DNA of 34,501 nt from Caldimonas manganoxidans ATCC BAA-369 (GTDB taxonomy: Bacteria > Pseudomonadota > Gammaproteobacteria > Burkholderiales > Burkholderiaceae_C): NCBI RefSeq assembly GCF_000381125.1, contig NZ_KB905958.1:1-34501 (forward strand). The letters run 5' to 3'. Made by a program: the position numbers and the translations under genes. Positions 15,372 to 24,752 of the stretch are shown piece by piece; the first letter of the stretch is position 1, and every line of letters starts with the position of its first letter. Below the pieces are notes generated by a model that was given only the letters and a program-made list of their open reading frames with translations, did no database searches and was not told where the DNA came from.

Positions 15372-18145
15372 ATGCGGTGATGTCGCCCGAGGTCGTCATC
15401 GACTTCACCCTGAACGGGCAGCCGGTGCAAGCCCGTGCGGGCGAAACCCTGTGGACCGTGGCCCGGCGTCACGGCATCGAAATCCCCCACCTGTGTCATG
15501 ACCAGGGCCTGCGCCCGGCCGGCAACTGCCGCGCCTGCGTGGTCGAGATCGAAGGCGAGCGGGTGCTGGCGCCCTCGTGCTGCCGCAGCCCCACGCCCGG
15601 CATGGTGGTGCGCAGCGACAGCGCACGTGCGGTGGCGGCGCAGAAGATGGTGATCGAGCTGCTGCTGTCGGACCAGCCGGCCACCCCGCGCACCGGTCGC
15701 AACGAGCTGACCGAATGGGCCGCCAAGCTCGGGGTGGGCCAGCCGCGCTTTGCCCCGCGCACGCAACCCGCACCCGATGTCTCGCACCCGGCCATCGCGG
15801 TGCACCTGGACGCCTGCATCCATTGCACCCGCTGCCTGCGCGCCTGCCGCGAGGTGCAAGTCAACGACGTGATCGGCCTGGCCGGCCGCGGCGCGCGCAC
15901 CACCATCGTCTTCGACATGGGCGATGCGATGGGCGCCTCCACCTGCGTGGGCTGCGGTGAATGCGTGCAAGCCTGCCCCACCGGCGCCCTCAGCCCCGCG
16001 CAAGGCGCGGCCTTGCAGCAGGCCGATCGACGCGTGGAGTCGATCTGCCCCTACTGCGGCGTGGGCTGTCAGCTCACCTACCACATCAAGGACGAGCGCA
16101 TCCTGCGCGTCGAAGGCCGCCACGGCCCGGCCAACCAGGGTCGTCTGTGCGTCAAAGGGCGCTATGGCTTCGACTACGTGCATCACCCCCAGCGCCTGAC
16201 CGTGCCATTGCTGCGCCGCGAAGGCGTCCCCAAGCACACCCCGGTCGATCCCGAGCGCTGGCACGAAGTCTTCCGCGCAGCCAGCTGGGACGAGGCCCTG
16301 GCGCGCGCCAGCGAGGGCTTGCGCCGCATCCGCGACACGCTGGGGCCGCGCGCGCTGGCCGGCTTCGGCTCGGCCAAGGGCAGCAACGAGGAGGCCTACC
16401 TCTTTCAGAAGCTGGTGCGCACCGGCTTTCGCAGCCACAACGTCGATCATTGCACGCGTCTGTGTCATGCCTCGTCGGTGGCCGCGCTGCTCGAAGGCAT
16501 TGGCTCCGGCGCGGTGTCCAACCCGGTGCGCGATGTCGCACAGGCCGAGTTCGTGCTCCTGATCGGCGCCAATCCCACGGTCAATCACCCGGTGGCCGCC
16601 ACCTGGATCAAGAACGCGGTGCGGCAAGGCACCAAGCTCGTCGTGGCCGACCCGAGGCGCACCGAACTCGCCCGCCACGCCTGGCGCATGCTGCAGTTCC
16701 GCCCCGACACCGACGTGGCGCTGCTCAACGCGATGATGCACACGATCATCGCCGAAGACCTGATCGACTCCGCCTTCATCGAGGCGCGCACGACCGGTTT
16801 CGACGCCCTCAAGGCCCATCTCGCAGCCTACCGCCCCGAGGCCATGGCCCCGCTGTGCGGCATCGACGCCGACACGATCCGTGAAGTGGCGCGCGCCTAT
16901 GCCACCGCGCGCGCCTCGATGATCCTGTGGGGCATGGGCATCAGCCAGCATGTCCATGGCACCGACAATGCCCGCTGCCTGATCGCGCTGGCGCTGATGA
17001 CCGGCCAGATCGGCCGGCCCGGCACCGGGCTGCATCCCTTGCGCGGACAAAACAATGTGCAAGGCGCGTCGGACGCCGGCTTGATCCCGATGATGTTCCC
17101 GGACTACCAGCGCGTCACCGATGCGGCCGCGCGCGCCAAGTTCGAACGGCTCTGGGGCGTGCCGCTGGACGACCAGCCCGGCCTCACCGTGGTGGAAGTG
17201 ATGGACGCCGCCTTGCGCGGCGAGGTGCGCGGCATGTACATCGTGGGCGAGAACCCGGCGATGAGCGACCCCGATGCCGAGCATGCGCGCCAAGCCTTGG
17301 CCGCGCTGGACCACCTGGTGGTGCAAGACATCTTCCTCACCGAAACCGCCGCGCTGGCCGACGTGGTGCTGCCGGCCTCGGCCTTCCCGGAGAAAACCGG
17401 CAGCTTCACCAACACCGACCGGCTCGTGCAGCTTGGCCGTCAAGCCCTGCAGCCGCCGGGTCAGGCGCGCCAGGACTGGGAGATCATCCAGTCCATCGCC
17501 CAAGGCCTGGGGCTGCCTTGGCACTACACCGACATTGGCCAGGTCTATGAAGAAATGCGTCAGTGCATGCCCAGCCTGGCCGGCCTGAGCTGGGCCCGCC
17601 TGCAACGCGAAGGCGCCGTCGTGCACCCCTGCCCGGATGAGGACGCGCCGGGGCAGGCCGTGGTGTTCACCGACCACTTCCCCACGCCCGACGGCCGCGG
17701 CCGCTTCGTGCCAGTCGATCTCGTGTCGGCCGACGAACGCCCCGATGCCGACCATCCCTTCGTGCTCATCACCGGCCGCCAGCTCGAACACTGGCACACC
17801 GGCAGCATGACCCGGCGCAGCCGGGTGCTCGATGCCCTGGAGCCAGACCCGGTGGGCCTGATGCACCCGCAAGACTTGCAACGCCTGGGCGTGGCCCCCG
17901 GGGGCCTGGTCACGCTGCGCTCGCGCCGTGGTGAAGTGGCTCTGTACGCCCGCGCCGACGAAGGCACCCCCGTGGGCACCGTCTTCGTGCCCTTCTGTTA
18001 TGCCGAAGCCGCCATCAACAAACTCACCAACCCCGCGCTGGATCCCTACGGCAAGATCCCCGAGTTCAAGTACTGCGCCGTCAGCGTGCGCGCCGGCGGC
18101 TCGGTGCCCGGCCCCCATCCGACCCGCGGCCCCACGAAGATGTGA
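15368..18145 (+). CDS. formate dehydrogenase alpha subunit (Mo/W-bis-MGD, Cys-type)
   Basis: This 925-residue catalytic subunit oxidises formate to CO2. In order it has: a plant-type [2Fe-2S] domain (Cys43, Cys54, Cys57, Cys71); a His/Cys-liganded segment; two ferredoxin [4Fe-4S] motifs (CIHCTRCLRAC and CVGCGECVQAC); the molybdopterin [4Fe-4S] motif CPYCGVGC; and the bis-MGD domains. The metal ligand is Cys366 in TRLCHAS, followed by the proton-handling His367. A selenocysteine occupies this site in E. coli FdhF. RQLEHWHTGSMTRRS and the C-terminal dinucleotide-binding domain are intact. No FdsD-like chaperone or FdhD sulfurtransferase is encoded in the window. Whether the metal is Mo or W cannot be read from the sequence. 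Confidence 0.94.
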   Translation: MNAVMSPEVVIDFTLNGQPVQARAGETLWTVARRHGIEIPHLCHDQGLRPAGNCRACVVEIEGERVLAPSCCRSPTPGMVVRSDSARAVAAQKMVIELLLSDQPATPRTGRNELTEWAAKLGVGQPRFAPRTQPAPDVSHPAIAVHLDACIHCTRCLRACREVQVNDVIGLAGRGARTTIVFDMGDAMGASTCVGCGECVQACPTGALSPAQGAALQQADRRVESICPYCGVGCQLTYHIKDERILRVEGRHGPANQGRLCVKGRYGFDYVHHPQRLTVPLLRREGVPKHTPVDPERWHEVFRAASWDEALARASEGLRRIRDTLGPRALAGFGSAKGSNEEAYLFQKLVRTGFRSHNVDHCTRLCHASSVAALLEGIGSGAVSNPVRDVAQAEFVLLIGANPTVNHPVAATWIKNAVRQGTKLVVADPRRTELARHAWRMLQFRPDTDVALLNAMMHTIIAEDLIDSAFIEARTTGFDALKAHLAAYRPEAMAPLCGIDADTIREVARAYATARASMILWGMGISQHVHGTDNARCLIALALMTGQIGRPGTGLHPLRGQNNVQGASDAGLIPMMFPDYQRVTDAAARAKFERLWGVPLDDQPGLTVVEVMDAALRGEVRGMYIVGENPAMSDPDAEHARQALAALDHLVVQDIFLTETAALADVVLPASAFPEKTGSFTNTDRLVQLGRQALQPPGQARQDWEIIQSIAQGLGLPWHYTDIGQVYEEMRQCMPSLAGLSWARLQREGAVVHPCPDEDAPGQAVVFTDHFPTPDGRGRFVPVDLVSADERPDADHPFVLITGRQLEHWHTGSMTRRSRVLDALEPDPVGLMHPQDLQRLGVAPGGLVTLRSRRGEVALYARADEGTPVGTVFVPFCYAEAAINKLTNPALDPYGKIPEFKYCAVSVRAGGSVPGPHPTRGPTKM

Positions 18146-18311
18146 CCAGATGTAAGGCGAGCCCTCCTCGGGCGTCCCGTTTGCTTCGTCCAAGCCACGC
18201 CAGTGCCACGGCGTGCAGCCGCGCGGCAGAACCGCCACACCGTGACGTTTTCTGACACAGCGCGTCACACCGCGGGTGACACTTTGGCGCCCGACACCGG
18301 AGAGCTTGCCC

Positions 18312-20063
18312 TTGGACATCCGCCACCTGGACACGCCCCTGACGCGCGCGCGACGTCTGGCGCGGGGTGCCGCCTCATCGGCCGTGATGTGGGTGGCCTT
18401 GTTGGGCTTGGCCGCCTGTGGCGGCGGTGCGAGCGGCCCGAAGACCGGCTCGGAGCCGACCGCACCGCCGGCATCCAGCCTGCCCGACCAACCCACCACC
18501 CAGCGCGACGCCGTGCGTCTGGCCGATCAGGCCACCTTCGGCCCCACCGAAGCCTTGATTGCCACCATCCGCACCCAAGGCCCGGCCAAATGGATCGCCG
18601 AGCAAATGAACCTGCCCATGTCGCGCTACACCAGCGGCGGCACCGGCGCCGTGCACCAGCACACCGGCAGCGGCAACTTCTGCGACGGCCGCGGCGCGAA
18701 CTGCTGGCGCGATTGGTGGTCTGCCACTCCGTTGGTGTGGGACTTCTACCGCAATGCCGTCCACAATCCCGACCAACTGCGCCAACGCGTGGCGCTGGCG
18801 CTGCAGCAAATCCTCGTGGTGTCCAACCTCGAGGTCGAAGGCACCTATGGCTTGCGCAACTACCACAACATGTTGCTGGAACAGGCCTTCGGCAACTACC
18901 GCGAGGTGCTGCGCAAAGTGAGCCTGTCGCCGGTGATGGGCGACTATCTGAACAATGCCAACAACGACCGCGCCGCGCCGAACGAGAACTTCGCGCGCGA
19001 ACTGCTGCAACTCTTTTCGATCGGCACCTGCGAGCTCAACCCCGACGGCACGCTCAAAAGCGGCAAATGCATTCCCACCTACGACAATGACACCGTACGC
19101 GCCTACGCCTACGCCTTGACGGGCTGGACCTATCCCCCCGGTGGCGCCACCGCCTGGGGCTGCTGGCCGCAGGGCACCCACTGCCGCTATTACGGCGGCG
19201 ACATGGTGCCCGCGGCGGCCTACCACGACACCGGTGCGCGCACGCTGCTGTCGGGGGTGAGCCTGGCCGCCGGCCACACGGCGCCCCAAGCCCTGGAGGC
19301 CGTGCTCGACAGCCTGATGAACCACCCCAACATCGGTCCGTTCATCGGCAAACAGCTCATCCAGCACCTGGTCACCAGCAACCCCTCTGCGGCCTATGTG
19401 CAAAGGGTCAGCACCGCCTTCAACACCGGCCGTTTCGACAGCTTCGGCACCGGTCAGCGCGGCGACCTGCGCGCCACCATCGCGGCCATCTTGCTCGACC
19501 CGGAAGCCCGCAACGCCAACCCCGGGCCCGAATTCGGCCGCCTGCGCGAGCCGGTGCAAGTCTTCACCGGCGTGTTGCGTGCGCTCAACGGCCTCACCGA
19601 CGGCGATGCCCTGGGTTGGTGGTGGGGTGAACAGTTGCGACAGCACCTCTTCCGCGCCCCGTCGGTGTTCAATTTCTACCCCCCGGACTACCCCGTGGCC
19701 GGCACCGCGCTGGTGGGCCCGGCTTTCGGCATCCACAATGCCAACACCGCCTTGCAGCGCATCAATTACGTGAACTACTTGGTGTTTTGGGGCGGCTCGG
19801 CCCCGGCATCCCAAGTGCCCAATGCCGTGGGCACCCGTGTGGACCTCAGCGCCTTTGCATCCGATGCCGACGACCCCGCCAAGCTGGTCGATCGGCTGTC
19901 GATGCTGGTGCTGGGCGAGCAGCTACCGGCCGGCCCGCGCAGACTGGTGATCGACGCCGTCTCGGCCTTTGGCCCTGGCAGCAACGAGACCGTGCGACTG
20001 AACCGGGTGCGTCAAGCCGCCTACCTGATCTTTGCCTCGCCGCAATACCAGATCATCCGATGA
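18312..20063 (+). CDS. DUF1800-family lipoprotein
   Basis: This protein of about 583 residues matches the DUF1800 family (VRLADQATFGPT near the start; RFDPxxR-like and PNENFARELLQLFSIG motifs; FxAPSVFNFYPPDY near the end). The N-terminus is a lipoprotein signal: Arg-rich head, hydrophobic VMWVALLGLAAC with the lipobox Cys at about residue 36, then a Gly/Ser/Pro linker. It should be exported and lipidated. The TTG at 18312 has GGAG nine bases upstream. A GTG at 18276 is in frame and adds 12 residues. DUF1800 genes are regularly followed by DUF1501 genes, as here. The biochemical role of the pair is not established. Confidence 0.85.
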   Translation: MDIRHLDTPLTRARRLARGAASSAVMWVALLGLAACGGGASGPKTGSEPTAPPASSLPDQPTTQRDAVRLADQATFGPTEALIATIRTQGPAKWIAEQMNLPMSRYTSGGTGAVHQHTGSGNFCDGRGANCWRDWWSATPLVWDFYRNAVHNPDQLRQRVALALQQILVVSNLEVEGTYGLRNYHNMLLEQAFGNYREVLRKVSLSPVMGDYLNNANNDRAAPNENFARELLQLFSIGTCELNPDGTLKSGKCIPTYDNDTVRAYAYALTGWTYPPGGATAWGCWPQGTHCRYYGGDMVPAAAYHDTGARTLLSGVSLAAGHTAPQALEAVLDSLMNHPNIGPFIGKQLIQHLVTSNPSAAYVQRVSTAFNTGRFDSFGTGQRGDLRATIAAILLDPEARNANPGPEFGRLREPVQVFTGVLRALNGLTDGDALGWWWGEQLRQHLFRAPSVFNFYPPDYPVAGTALVGPAFGIHNANTALQRINYVNYLVFWGGSAPASQVPNAVGTRVDLSAFASDADDPAKLVDRLSMLVLGEQLPAGPRRLVIDAVSAFGPGSNETVRLNRVRQAAYLIFASPQYQIIR

Positions 20064-20071
20064 GGCCGCCC

Positions 20072-21508
20072 ATGAAACCACCCACTGCCGCCGAAGCCTG
20101 GGTCATGCCGCGCCGCCAATGGCTCAAGTTCACCGGCCGCACCCTGGCCGGCGCGCTGGGCCTGGGCGGCCTGGCGAGCTTGCTGCACACCCCCGTGCAA
20201 GCACAGTCCGGCTACAAAGCGCTGGTTTGCGTCTTTCTGTACGGTGGCAACGATGGGCTCAACACCATCGTGCCCACCGACGCCACGCGCTATCAACAAT
20301 ATGCCAGCGTGCGGGGCCCGCTGGCGCTGCCGCGCAGCGCGCTGATTCCCTTGGGTGGCAGCGATTACGGCCTGCACCCGGCCATGGCCGCGCTGGCACC
20401 GGTCTGGAGCCAAGGGCACCTGGCTGCGGTGTTCAACGTGGGCCCGCTGTACGCCCCCTTGACCAAAGCCGAATACCGCAATGCGCCGGCCAACTCGCCG
20501 CTCATCCCTGATGCGCTGTTCTCGCACTCCGACCAACAACTGCTGTGGGAAGCCGCCAGCACCAGCGCCATGGTGCGCACCGGCTGGGGCGGCCGCGCCG
20601 CCGACGCCCTGGCCACGGCCAACCCGGTGATCTCGGTAGGAGGCAACAGCCGCTTCGGCTTGTCCACACTGACCGCTCCCCTGGTGCTGCCCGGCCCTGG
20701 CGCCACCTTCGGGCTGGAAGGGCTGAGCGACACCTCCTGGGCACCGGTGGCCGCTCGCAAAGCCGCCGTTCAAGCCCTGTACGCCGGCAACCACCCCCAT
20801 GCCCTGCTCGACGCCTACATGCGCCAACAGCGTGATGCGCTGGCCGTGTCCGAGCGACTGGGCGCCTTGGTGAAGACCACCCCGTCAGACCCCCAAGCCT
20901 CGACCGCGATCAACCAGGCCTTCGCCCCGCTGATCAGCGACGGCAACATCTCCTCCAGCCTCGGCCAGCAGCTCTACCAGGTGGCCAAGCTCATCGAAAG
21001 CCGAGCCACGGTGCAAGGCGAACGCCAGATCTTCTTCGCCTCGCTGGGCGGCTTCGACACCCACGGCAACCAAATCGGCAGCAGCAGCACCACCGGCGAG
21101 CATGCCCGCTTGCTCGGCATCCTTGCCCAAGCCCTGGCCTGTTTTCACCAAGCCATGCTCAACCTCGGCTTGGCCCAGAACGTCACGCTCTTCACCCAAA
21201 GCGACTTCGGCCGCACCTTCAAGCCCAACAACAGCGCCGGCACCGACCACGCCTGGGGCAACCACCATCTCGTGATGGGCGGCGCGGTGGCCGGCGGCAC
21301 CTACGGCCGCTACCCCGAACTGGTGCTCGGCGGGCCGGACGACGTGGGCGTGCATGGCTGGGAACAGCACGGCCGCTGGATTCCGACCCTCTCGGTGGAC
21401 CAATACGCCGCCACCTTGCTGCGATGGTTCGGCGCCAGCGATGCCCAGCTCGACACCATCTTGCCCAACCTGCGCCACTTCAGCCAGCGCCAGATCGGCT
21501 TCCTCTGA
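20072..21508 (+). CDS. DUF1501-family exported protein (Tat substrate)
   Basis: This 478-residue protein is of the DUF1501 family, related to the alkaline phosphatase/sulfatase fold. It has a twin-arginine signal: PRRQWLKFTG at residues 13-22, then a hydrophobic GALGLGGLASLL and cleavage near VQA. Family landmarks are CVFLYGGNDGLNTIVP near the mature N-terminus, LGGFDTHGNQ, FTQSDFGRT and GTDHAWGNHHLVMGG, which in related folds supply metal-binding Asp/His residues. The ATG at 20072 has GAGG upstream. An ATG at 20060 overlaps the DUF1800 stop. The function of the DUF1800/DUF1501 pair is unknown; Tat export suggests folding or cofactor binding before transport. Confidence 0.87.
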   Translation: MKPPTAAEAWVMPRRQWLKFTGRTLAGALGLGGLASLLHTPVQAQSGYKALVCVFLYGGNDGLNTIVPTDATRYQQYASVRGPLALPRSALIPLGGSDYGLHPAMAALAPVWSQGHLAAVFNVGPLYAPLTKAEYRNAPANSPLIPDALFSHSDQQLLWEAASTSAMVRTGWGGRAADALATANPVISVGGNSRFGLSTLTAPLVLPGPGATFGLEGLSDTSWAPVAARKAAVQALYAGNHPHALLDAYMRQQRDALAVSERLGALVKTTPSDPQASTAINQAFAPLISDGNISSSLGQQLYQVAKLIESRATVQGERQIFFASLGGFDTHGNQIGSSSTTGEHARLLGILAQALACFHQAMLNLGLAQNVTLFTQSDFGRTFKPNNSAGTDHAWGNHHLVMGGAVAGGTYGRYPELVLGGPDDVGVHGWEQHGRWIPTLSVDQYAATLLRWFGASDAQLDTILPNLRHFSQRQIGFL

Positions 21509-21873
21509 AGAATCCGACCTCGATCGCCGCACGCGGCTGCGAGCCCATGGTTTGACCGTGACACGGCGGCTTGCCCACAACCTGCCGGATGCACGCGTTC
21601 CGTCCCCGGCCCGGACCGCCTGCCTCCCCCTTCGGTACCCCCGATCAAGAGGAATGACCAGCGCTTACATCTTCTGGCAAGGTTTGGTGGCAAACCACCC
21701 GCCGGTTCGAGACGACCGTCGGCCACGGCACAGGCCCAAGCTCATCAGCCGCGTTCGCGGCTGCGGTCACTGCCGCTCGAGCGCCCACCGATCGACCGGC
21801 CGCAAGGTCAAAACAGCCGTCACTTCGACAATCAGACGCCGAAAAGCCGGTAGCGAAAATCGGAACCACTGCT
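21509..21873. other. 365-bp convergent intergenic region, no gene seen
   Basis: I see no protein motif, tRNA or IS end here. It holds two small inverted repeats: GGTTTG-GTGG-CAAACC at 21681-21696 and a GC-rich hairpin at 21746-21763. Its base composition is slightly less GC-rich toward 21800-21870 than in the neighbouring genes. Confidence 0.6.
21746..21763. terminator. GC-rich hairpin between convergent genes, possible terminator
   Basis: CAGCCGC and GCGGCTG form a 7-bp perfect stem around GTTC. It lies between the end of the DUF1501 gene and the end of the minus-strand YhhN gene. There is no T-run on either side, so it is at best a weak or Rho-assisted terminator. Confidence 0.3.
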
Positions 21874-22569
21874 TCAACGCCGCCCCGGCGCGGCCAGTGA
21901 CGACGCAATGCACCACTGCGCCGCCCAATAGGTGGACAGCACCCACAACGATGCCTGCGGCAGCGGATCCAGGAACATGTTGATGGCCAACAGGGCGTCG
22001 GAGCACACGAAGAGCAAGCCCCCCAGCGCCGCGCAACCCGCCTCGCGCGAGGCCGGGGCCCCGGCCGCGTGCAGCCACCAGGTGGCCGCCTGCGCGGCCA
22101 TGGCGGCCAAACAGATCACATAGGCCACCACCGGGAGCTGCAATGCCGCCGGCACGCCCGGCCACAACTGCGCCAGCAGGGCCACGCTGGCCACCCCATA
22201 AAACACCCAGGGCTGCCAGACCGCGGCCAGCCGCGTGGTGGACGTGAAGGCCACGAGATACGCCAGATGGGCCAGCAAGAAGGCCGCCAGCCCGGCCACA
22301 AAACCGCCCGGCCACATCAACGCGATGTCTCCGGCCAGCGAGAACACCAGCCCCACCAGCACCCCAGTGCGACGCCGCGGCCCATCGCCAGCCCGGGACC
22401 AGGCATACGCAATGATGAGCACGGTGGTCAGCGGCTTGAAGACGAAGCGCAACACCTCGGCATCGAGCGCATGCGGCCCGCTGAAGATGGCCAGCAGGGC
22501 GCTGGCCACCAGCACCCACGGCAGGGTGTAGCGCCAGGCGGTGGCCCAGGGGATGGCAGTGTGTGTCAT
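21874..22569 (-). CDS. lysoplasmalogenase-like membrane protein (YhhN family)
   Basis: This 231-residue, strongly hydrophobic protein has about eight membrane helices and the YhhN/TMEM86 layout: FKPLTTVLIIAYAW near residue 45, GLVFSLAGDIALMW near 75 and GGLLFVCSDALLAIN near 185. The two S/G-D segments contain the family's conserved Asp residues. Animal members hydrolyse lysoplasmalogen; the bacterial substrate is usually unknown. The gene follows rep on the same strand with a 53-bp gap, which could allow cotranscription. It is clearly a full-length member. Confidence 0.85.
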   Translation of the reverse strand: MTHTAIPWATAWRYTLPWVLVASALLAIFSGPHALDAEVLRFVFKPLTTVLIIAYAWSRAGDGPRRRTGVLVGLVFSLAGDIALMWPGGFVAGLAAFLLAHLAYLVAFTSTTRLAAVWQPWVFYGVASVALLAQLWPGVPAALQLPVVAYVICLAAMAAQAATWWLHAAGAPASREAGCAALGGLLFVCSDALLAINMFLDPLPQASLWVLSTYWAAQWCIASSLAAPGRR

Positions 22570-22622
22570 GGGCGCCGATTGTGGGTGGCCCCCCCAGCGC
22601 CGTCATCGGGAGTGGCCCGGGG

Positions 22623-24674
22623 TCAGCCCTGCTGCCCCGCCCGCTGTGCGGCTCGCAGCGCAAATTCCGCGCGCAGGGCCTTGAGTTTCTCGCGTGGGTC
22701 TTCCTTCATGGTCTTTTCGTCCAGCTTCATCTCGCCGATGAAGCGGCTGGGAATGCCTGCCACGAACTCGCGGCCTTTCTTGCGGCGCTTGAGGGTGCTG
22801 ACCACCAGCGTGGTGCGCGCGCGCGTGATGCCCACGTACATCAGCCGACGCTCCTCCTCCAAGCGCTGCGGGGTCATGTCCTCGTCTTCGCTCTTGAAGG
22901 GCAGCAAGCCCTCGTTCACCCCGGCGAGGAAGACATGCGGCCACTCCAGGCCCTTGGCGGCATGCAGCGTAGACAGCGTCACCACGTTGGTGTCGCCGCC
23001 GCGCTCGGCCAGGCTCAAGATGACCGAGATCGTCTGCGCCACGTCCAACACGCTGTGGCGCTCGGTCTCGGTGGTGACGCCCCCTTCGGTGTGCAGCTCG
23101 CCGCCACAGCGCCGCGCAATCCAGTCGATGAAGTCCAGCACGTTTTGCCAACGGCTGGCGGCGAGCTTTTCGTTGTCTTCCGCCTCGTAGAGATGCTGCT
23201 CGTAGCCGATGTCCTTGAGCCAGTCCATCAGCGCGGGCTTGGCCGCCTCGGCGCCCACGGCATGGCCGAAACGGTACGCCAGGTCGTTCACATAGCGGCC
23301 AAACTCATGCAGCGCGCCCACGGCGCGCGCGCTGACGGCGCTGCCCAGCGACTCGGCAAACAAGGCCTCGAACAGACTCACGCGCCACTTGCCGGCAAAC
23401 TCGCCCAGCTGCGCCAGCGTCTGGTGACCGATGCCACGCTTGGGCGTGGTCACCGCGCGCAAAAAGGCAGGGTCGTCATCGTTGTTGACCAACAGGCGCA
23501 ACCACGCGCACAGGTCTTTGATCTCGGCGCGGTCGAAGAAGCTTTGGCCGCCCGAGACTTTGTAGGGAATGTTGGCCTTGCGCAAGGCTTGCTCGAACAC
23601 GCGCGCTTGGTGGTTGGCGCGGTAGAGTATGGCGAAGTCACTCCACTGAACCTGCCCCCCTTGGGCCCTGAGCCCCTGGATGCGGGCCACCGCGCGCTCG
23701 GCCTCGTGCTCCTCGTTGTCGCACTCCAGCACGCGCACCGGCTCGCCCTCGCCGAATTCGCTCCAGAGCTTCTTTTCGAAGATCTTGGGGTTGGCGGCGA
23801 TCACGTGGTTGGCCGCGCGCAGGATGGCGCCGGTGGAGCGGTAGTTCTGCTCCAGTGGAATGACCTTGAGCTGCGGGTAGTCCTGCGGCAAGCGTTTGAG
23901 GTTTTCGATGGTGGCCCCGCGCCAGCCGTAGATGGACTGGTCGTCATCGCCCACGGCGGTGAACATGGCGCGCTCGCCCACCAGGGCCTTGAGCAGCTCG
24001 TACTGCACGGCATTGGTGTCTTGGTATTCGTCCACCAGCACGTAGCGCAGGGTGTCTTGCCACTTGGCGCGGGCCTCGGCGTCACGCTGCAGCAGCTTCA
24101 GCGGCAAGCCGATCAGGTCGTCGAAGTCCACCGCCTGGTAGGCCACCAAGCGTTCCTCATAGCGCTGCATCACGCGGGCGGCCACACGCTCGTCCTCGTC
24201 TTTGGCGGCCCGGGCGGCCTGCTGGCTGTCGAGCCCTTGGTTCTTCCACAGGCTGATGGTCCATTGCCAGCGCCGCGCCGTGGCCGCATCGGTGGTGCCG
24301 CCAGCCTCGCGCAGGATGGACAGCACATCGTCGCTGTCGAGGATGGAGAACTTTTCCTTCAGGCCCAGTCGGGGGCCATCGGCGCGCAAGATGCGCACCC
24401 CCAGGCTGTGGAAGGTGCTGATCACCAAGTGCTGCGCGGCCTTGGCGCCCACCAGGCCACGGGCGCGCTCGCGCATTTCCTCGGCCGCTTTGTTGGTGAA
24501 GGTGATGGCCGCGATCTGGCACGGGGCGTAGCCGGCCTGCAACAGCCGCGCGATTTTGTGGGTGATCACCCGGGTTTTGCCCGAGCCGGCGCCAGCCAGC
24601 ACCAGGCAAGGCCCTTGCAGGTAATGAACGGCTTCGAGTTGCGCAGGATTGAGGGATGGAGGCTGGGTCGACAC
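22623..24674 (-). CDS. rep: ATP-dependent DNA helicase Rep (UvrD/PcrA superfamily 1A)
   Basis: This 683-residue protein unwinds DNA 3' to 5' and in bacteria helps replication forks pass protein roadblocks. SF1 motifs in order: Q-motif LNPAQLEAV (8-16); Walker A GAGSGKT (28-34); motif Ia AITFTNKAAEEM; Walker B VDEYQDTN; motif III GDDDQSIYGWRGA; motif IV EQNYRST; motif V TLHAAKGLEW; motif VI EEERRLMYVGITRAR. The length matches Rep (about 670-690). The N-terminus LNPAQLEAV and the absence of a long C-terminal tail favour Rep over UvrD. It is divergent from the carrier gene at 24753. Confidence 0.93.
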   Translation of the reverse strand: MSTQPPSLNPAQLEAVHYLQGPCLVLAGAGSGKTRVITHKIARLLQAGYAPCQIAAITFTNKAAEEMRERARGLVGAKAAQHLVISTFHSLGVRILRADGPRLGLKEKFSILDSDDVLSILREAGGTTDAATARRWQWTISLWKNQGLDSQQAARAAKDEDERVAARVMQRYEERLVAYQAVDFDDLIGLPLKLLQRDAEARAKWQDTLRYVLVDEYQDTNAVQYELLKALVGERAMFTAVGDDDQSIYGWRGATIENLKRLPQDYPQLKVIPLEQNYRSTGAILRAANHVIAANPKIFEKKLWSEFGEGEPVRVLECDNEEHEAERAVARIQGLRAQGGQVQWSDFAILYRANHQARVFEQALRKANIPYKVSGGQSFFDRAEIKDLCAWLRLLVNNDDDPAFLRAVTTPKRGIGHQTLAQLGEFAGKWRVSLFEALFAESLGSAVSARAVGALHEFGRYVNDLAYRFGHAVGAEAAKPALMDWLKDIGYEQHLYEAEDNEKLAASRWQNVLDFIDWIARRCGGELHTEGGVTTETERHSVLDVAQTISVILSLAERGGDTNVVTLSTLHAAKGLEWPHVFLAGVNEGLLPFKSEDEDMTPQRLEEERRLMYVGITRARTTLVVSTLKRRKKGREFVAGIPSRFIGEMKLDEKTMKEDPREKLKALRAEFALRAAQRAGQQG

Positions 24675-24752
24675 GGGGCGAGATGATACCGGCGGCGTTT
24701 TTCAGGCCGTCGTCAGGCAGAGTTCGCGCCGGCTTGCGATACTGCGCGCCGC

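Noticed and set aside
15185-18499. 1104-codon minus-strand open frame
   Set aside because: It lies entirely opposite the formate dehydrogenase genes and has no recognisable motif. The plus strand carries all the iron-sulfur and cofactor motifs.
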